A stretch of DNA of 8,749 nt from Pseudomonadota bacterium. GTDB lineage: Bacteria; Pseudomonadota; Alphaproteobacteria; Sphingomonadales; SMXR01. The translations under genes and the position numbers were made by a program. The notes beneath the pieces were generated by a model. It was not told the DNA's origin. It ran no database searches and saw nothing but the letters and a program-made list of their open reading frames with translations. The stretch is taken from positions 1 through 8,749 of the forward strand of contig JACZYI010000067.1 in assembly GCA_022571175.1 (NCBI GenBank), written 5' to 3'. How positions within the stretch are numbered: position 1 is the stretch's first letter; each line of letters starts with the position of its first letter. Below are positions 6,832-8,749 of the stretch, in pieces.

Positions 6832-7434
6832 TTATGCATGACCCCAGTCGTCGTCTCCATCACCCGAGGGTGAGAGACCAAGCGCCTCGTCACCCATATC
6901 TACTCCCAGCCCCAGAACCGTTCGATTGGCATAGGCAAAATAGGCCACCACCTGATTGATCTCAAGAATTTCACCATCATCCCAACCTGATGTGCGCATA
7001 TTCTCGATGGTTTCTTCCGAGAGTTCCGAAGGAGCCCGGGTGAGCGCGCGGGCATAAAACAAGGCGGCCAGTTCCTTGCCTTCAAAGGCTGCTGCCGGGT
7101 CATCCGCTTCAAACGCGCACATGATTGTTAACGCTCGATCGTCATCAGCTATCAACGCCTTCATGCCTGCAAAATGATGGGCCGAGCAATACTCACAATG
7201 ATTGAGGCACGAGACATAAACCCCGAGGGCCTCCAGAAACCAGCGATTCACACTGTTGGCCGAATGGTGCAGGACATTCTTGTATAATGCCATATGGCCT
7301 TCCATGGAGTGGGGGCGGAGCGAATGGGCCTGCATGATATTATCCACCTGTCCATCGGACGTGACCAGCCGCCCATAGAGTTTTTTCAGGCGGCCTTTGG
7401 CTTGCTTCACGGGAATTATTTTTATCCAGCTCAT
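6832..7434 (-). CDS. AhpD/CMD-family peroxidase-related protein
   Basis: A 200-residue, mainly helical protein of the carboxymuconolactone decarboxylase/AhpD superfamily, close to the group annotated as uncharacterized peroxidase-related enzymes. Residues 78-87 (LNHCEYCSAHH region) give CxxCxxxH with C80, C83 and H87. E68 lies twelve residues before C80, the same spacing as the E118/C130/C133/H137 relay of mycobacterial AhpD. A thiol-based peroxide-reducing role is therefore plausible. The C-terminal part, VVAYFAYANRTVLGLGVDM, resembles the usual N.VAYFN..NR...GLGV ending, followed by a polar acidic tail. C76 is a further cysteine near the site. It converges on the methyltransferase gene. The start at 7434 has only a weak ribosome site (AGG about 9 bases upstream). 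Confidence 0.85.
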   Translation of the reverse strand: MSWIKIIPVKQAKGRLKKLYGRLVTSDGQVDNIMQAHSLRPHSMEGHMALYKNVLHHSANSVNRWFLEALGVYVSCLNHCEYCSAHHFAGMKALIADDDRALTIMCAFEADDPAAAFEGKELAALFYARALTRAPSELSEETIENMRTSGWDDGEILEINQVVAYFAYANRTVLGLGVDMGDEALGLSPSGDGDDDWGHA

Positions 7435-7456
7435 GGGTCTTGCCTAAGGCGAAGCG

Positions 7457-7657
7457 CTAATGAAGGCAAATAAAAAAGTTCCAACAGCCCCCGGCGTCTT
7501 CGATCTCGCGGCAAACAAGCCCAACCACTTCGGGCGGCGCATAGTCCGGTTCACCCAATATGAGCCGTCTGGTCATGGGCGAGACAAAACTGGAGAGTTC
7601 AAAGCGGAGCCGGGCTTCGAACCGGCCTTGCGGGGTTATACAAACATCTTTCAGCAC
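7457..7657 (-). CDS. Doubtful 66-codon open frame, no recognised family
   Basis: This frame begins at a GTG (7655-7657), runs LKDVCITPQGRFEARLRF and ends with ..GGCWNFFICLH at a TAG. No ribosome site is seen, and it is open back to the stop codon of the next upstream gene (7679-7681) in the same frame. The protein-like stretch GEPDYAPPEVVGLVC is suggestive, but I cannot tie it to a family. It may be a 3' remnant of a decayed gene, a small real gene, or non-coding spacer between the secreted protein and the AhpD-like gene. Confidence 0.2.
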   Translation of the reverse strand: MLKDVCITPQGRFEARLRFELSSFVSPMTRRLILGEPDYAPPEVVGLVCREIEDAGGCWNFFICLH

Positions 7658-7678
7658 CAGATAGAGCTTTGCCAGTAC

Positions 7679-8197
7679 TTACCCATAAGGCTCCACATAT
7701 GGGCCATGACTAGAGGCAAAACACAAGTCCACGATCTTCCAACCCAGTTCGGTTTTTCGAAATCTGCAAGCAAAATAGCTTATCAGCCACTCTTCTGAAA
7801 AAAAGGCTGGCATATCTACTTTCACGACAAAGAGCTCTGGAACAAAAGATACAATTACCGAGCCGTCGAGCTGCTCAGCTCTCATGGCTTTCAGATTATC
7901 ATATTCTGACAATTCGCCTATGGACTGCAGGCCCGACCAGCCCGGATGTCGGGCTCGAAAATTATCGCCGTCCCATATTGGAATCGCAATTTCTGAGACC
8001 AATTGCGATCCATCAAAAAAGTCATCTGGATTCAACAAGAGACCGCGCAAGGCTAGCTCATCATGGTTGCGAATTGCTTGCACGAAGGCAATTTCCGCTT
8101 CTGATAATCCTTCGAAATGGCCTTGGCCTCTGGCGCCGAAGACAACCAATGGGCCAAAACCGAAGACGAGGAAGATCAGAACTCTTATTACAACCAT
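7679..8197 (-). CDS. Small exported protein of unknown function, possible immunity partner
   Basis: A 172-residue protein opens with a hydrophobic export signal (IRVLIFLVFGFGPLVVFGA, residues 4-22). Cleavage is likely near residues 22-25. There is no lipobox cysteine, so a periplasmic location is expected. The mature part starts with a helical segment rich in acids (LSEAEIAFVQAIRNHDELALRGLL). It ends in alternating strands (SYFACRFRKTELGWKIVDLCFA), a pattern reminiscent of small alpha+beta NTF2-like folds; this is a loose resemblance. Two cysteines near the end could form a disulfide. I recognise no family. The ATG at 8195-8197 has a GAGGG ribosome site (8202-8206) and lies 16 bases after the stop of the M23 peptidase gene, so the two share a transcript. 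GC is lower than in the pnt block. A periplasmic protein directly behind a wall hydrolase gene fits an immunity role by position only. Confidence 0.7.
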   Translation of the reverse strand: MVVIRVLIFLVFGFGPLVVFGARGQGHFEGLSEAEIAFVQAIRNHDELALRGLLLNPDDFFDGSQLVSEIAIPIWDGDNFRARHPGWSGLQSIGELSEYDNLKAMRAEQLDGSVIVSFVPELFVVKVDMPAFFSEEWLISYFACRFRKTELGWKIVDLCFASSHGPYVEPYG

Positions 8198-8213
8198 TTT
8201 ACCCTCAATCCCA

Positions 8214-8749
8214 TTAAGGTGAAGTAAGTGACATACCTGAAAATTGTGTCGTTAATGGGTTCACCTTTGAAGTAGCGGGTGTAGCAGGGTTTTTGATCGT
8301 GCCCGGCCGGTAAGTATAATGTAAGTGAGGAGCATTTAGATTTCCTGTTCCATCTGACTCGCCAATTTGATCGCCCGCTGAAACCTTCATGCCCCGCTGC
8401 AGCGCTCCGATTGGTCGAGTATGGGAGTAGCTAGACATGCTCCCGTCATCATGCAGCAGGAAAATATGATTTCCAGATCTTGAATTGCTGGCAATTCCGA
8501 AAATAGTACCATCTTGTGTTGCTAATATTGACTCGCCTAAAGGCGCTTCAAAATCAATTGCGTCATGGAAATTAGAAGCTCCCGCGACAGGCCTAGATCT
8601 TGTACCATAACCACTCTTAACGACAGGATTTGAGACTGGCCAAACAATTTTGGGCTTTTTGGCTTGCCCGGCTGTGTTCTGCAACTGCGCCCCCACGCTC
8701 GCATCGATGCGGGTTGCGACGGTGATAAGGTCGGTATGTTCTGCCTTGC
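8214..8749 (-). CDS. M23-family peptidoglycan endopeptidase domain, 5' end off-window
   Basis: The last ~178 residues of a larger protein. The frame is open to the right edge, so the start lies outside; the GTG at 8694-8696 is probably internal. The visible part begins with a linker (TDLITVATRIDASVGAQLQ), then a LytM/lysostaphin-type M23 zinc endopeptidase that cuts peptide cross-links of peptidoglycan. The zinc ligands are present: HDAID at 8553-8567 (the HxxxD motif) and the HLH of APHLHYTY at 8319-8327. The supporting His of SYSHT is also there. Family phrases SGYGTRSRPVAG, APLGESILATQDG, AGDQIGESDGTGN are intact. The domain ends with a short Pro/Thr-rich tail at TAA 8214-8216. Sampled lines here are about 35-48% GC against up to 70% in pntB. 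Targeting (signal, secretion-system fusion or phage tail part) cannot be seen. Confidence 0.85.
   Translation of the reverse strand, partial: KAEHTDLITVATRIDASVGAQLQNTAGQAKKPKIVWPVSNPVVKSGYGTRSRPVAGASNFHDAIDFEAPLGESILATQDGTIFGIASNSRSGNHIFLLHDDGSMSSYSHTRPIGALQRGMKVSAGDQIGESDGTGNLNAPHLHYTYRPGTIKNPATPATSKVNPLTTQFSGMSLTSP

Noticed and set aside
7609..7626. Hairpin GCCGG/CCGGC with loop GCTTCGAA, resembling a tRNA T-arm
   Set aside because: The loop has eight bases. No acceptor, D or anticodon stems can be placed around it, so it is not a tRNA gene.
7460..8222. Plus-strand open frames of 112 codons opposite the exported protein and its spacer
   Set aside because: They have no signal, domain or ribosome site. 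The minus-strand gene has a signal peptide and a good ribosome site and fits the operon.

Overview
The window looks like a piece of an alphaproteobacterial chromosome, with some accessory DNA at the right end. This placement is an inference. It rests on the three-gene (split alpha) form of the proton-translocating transhydrogenase, on a tiny one-helix membrane protein directly in front of it as in many Alphaproteobacteria, and on moderate to high GC in the core genes.

Left end (1-1123): the last codons of an unidentified gene, then the first ~45 codons of a glutamate synthase large subunit (gltB, plus strand). This runs head-on into an NtrC-type sigma-54 response regulator on the minus strand. 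The regulator is intact from its start at 1123 through receiver, Walker A, GAFTGA-like loop and Walker B, then loses all family resemblance near 302. Both genes are cut off at one junction (222-302), and GC drops across it. This is either a real inversion/recombination breakpoint or a chimeric assembly join.

Centre (1124-6813): a divergent control region with a fair sigma-70-like promoter, then one long co-directional block. It holds a 43-residue one-helix membrane protein, pntAa, pntAb and pntB (complete and tightly coupled), a cysteine synthase-family gene broken by a +1 frameshift near 5083, a secreted YVTN-type beta-propeller protein, and a small membrane methyltransferase of the isoprenylcysteine/phospholipid methyltransferase type. 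Spacings of 23 and 21 bases and 4-base ATGA overlaps suggest one transcription unit. The transhydrogenase makes NADPH from NADH at the expense of the proton gradient. The downstream genes may use reducing power or thiol chemistry, but the sequence does not prove that.

Right end (6832-8749, all minus strand): an AhpD/carboxymuconolactone decarboxylase-family peroxidase-related protein converges on the block. Beyond it lies lower-GC DNA. It encodes an M23 (LytM/lysostaphin-type) peptidoglycan endopeptidase domain that enters from beyond the right edge, followed 16 bases later by a small protein with an export signal. The pair has the layout of a cell-wall-degrading effector and its periplasmic immunity protein. 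This is the most interesting hypothesis in the window, though the targeting part of the M23 protein is out of sight. No tRNA, rRNA, CRISPR array, insertion sequence or convincing terminator was seen.
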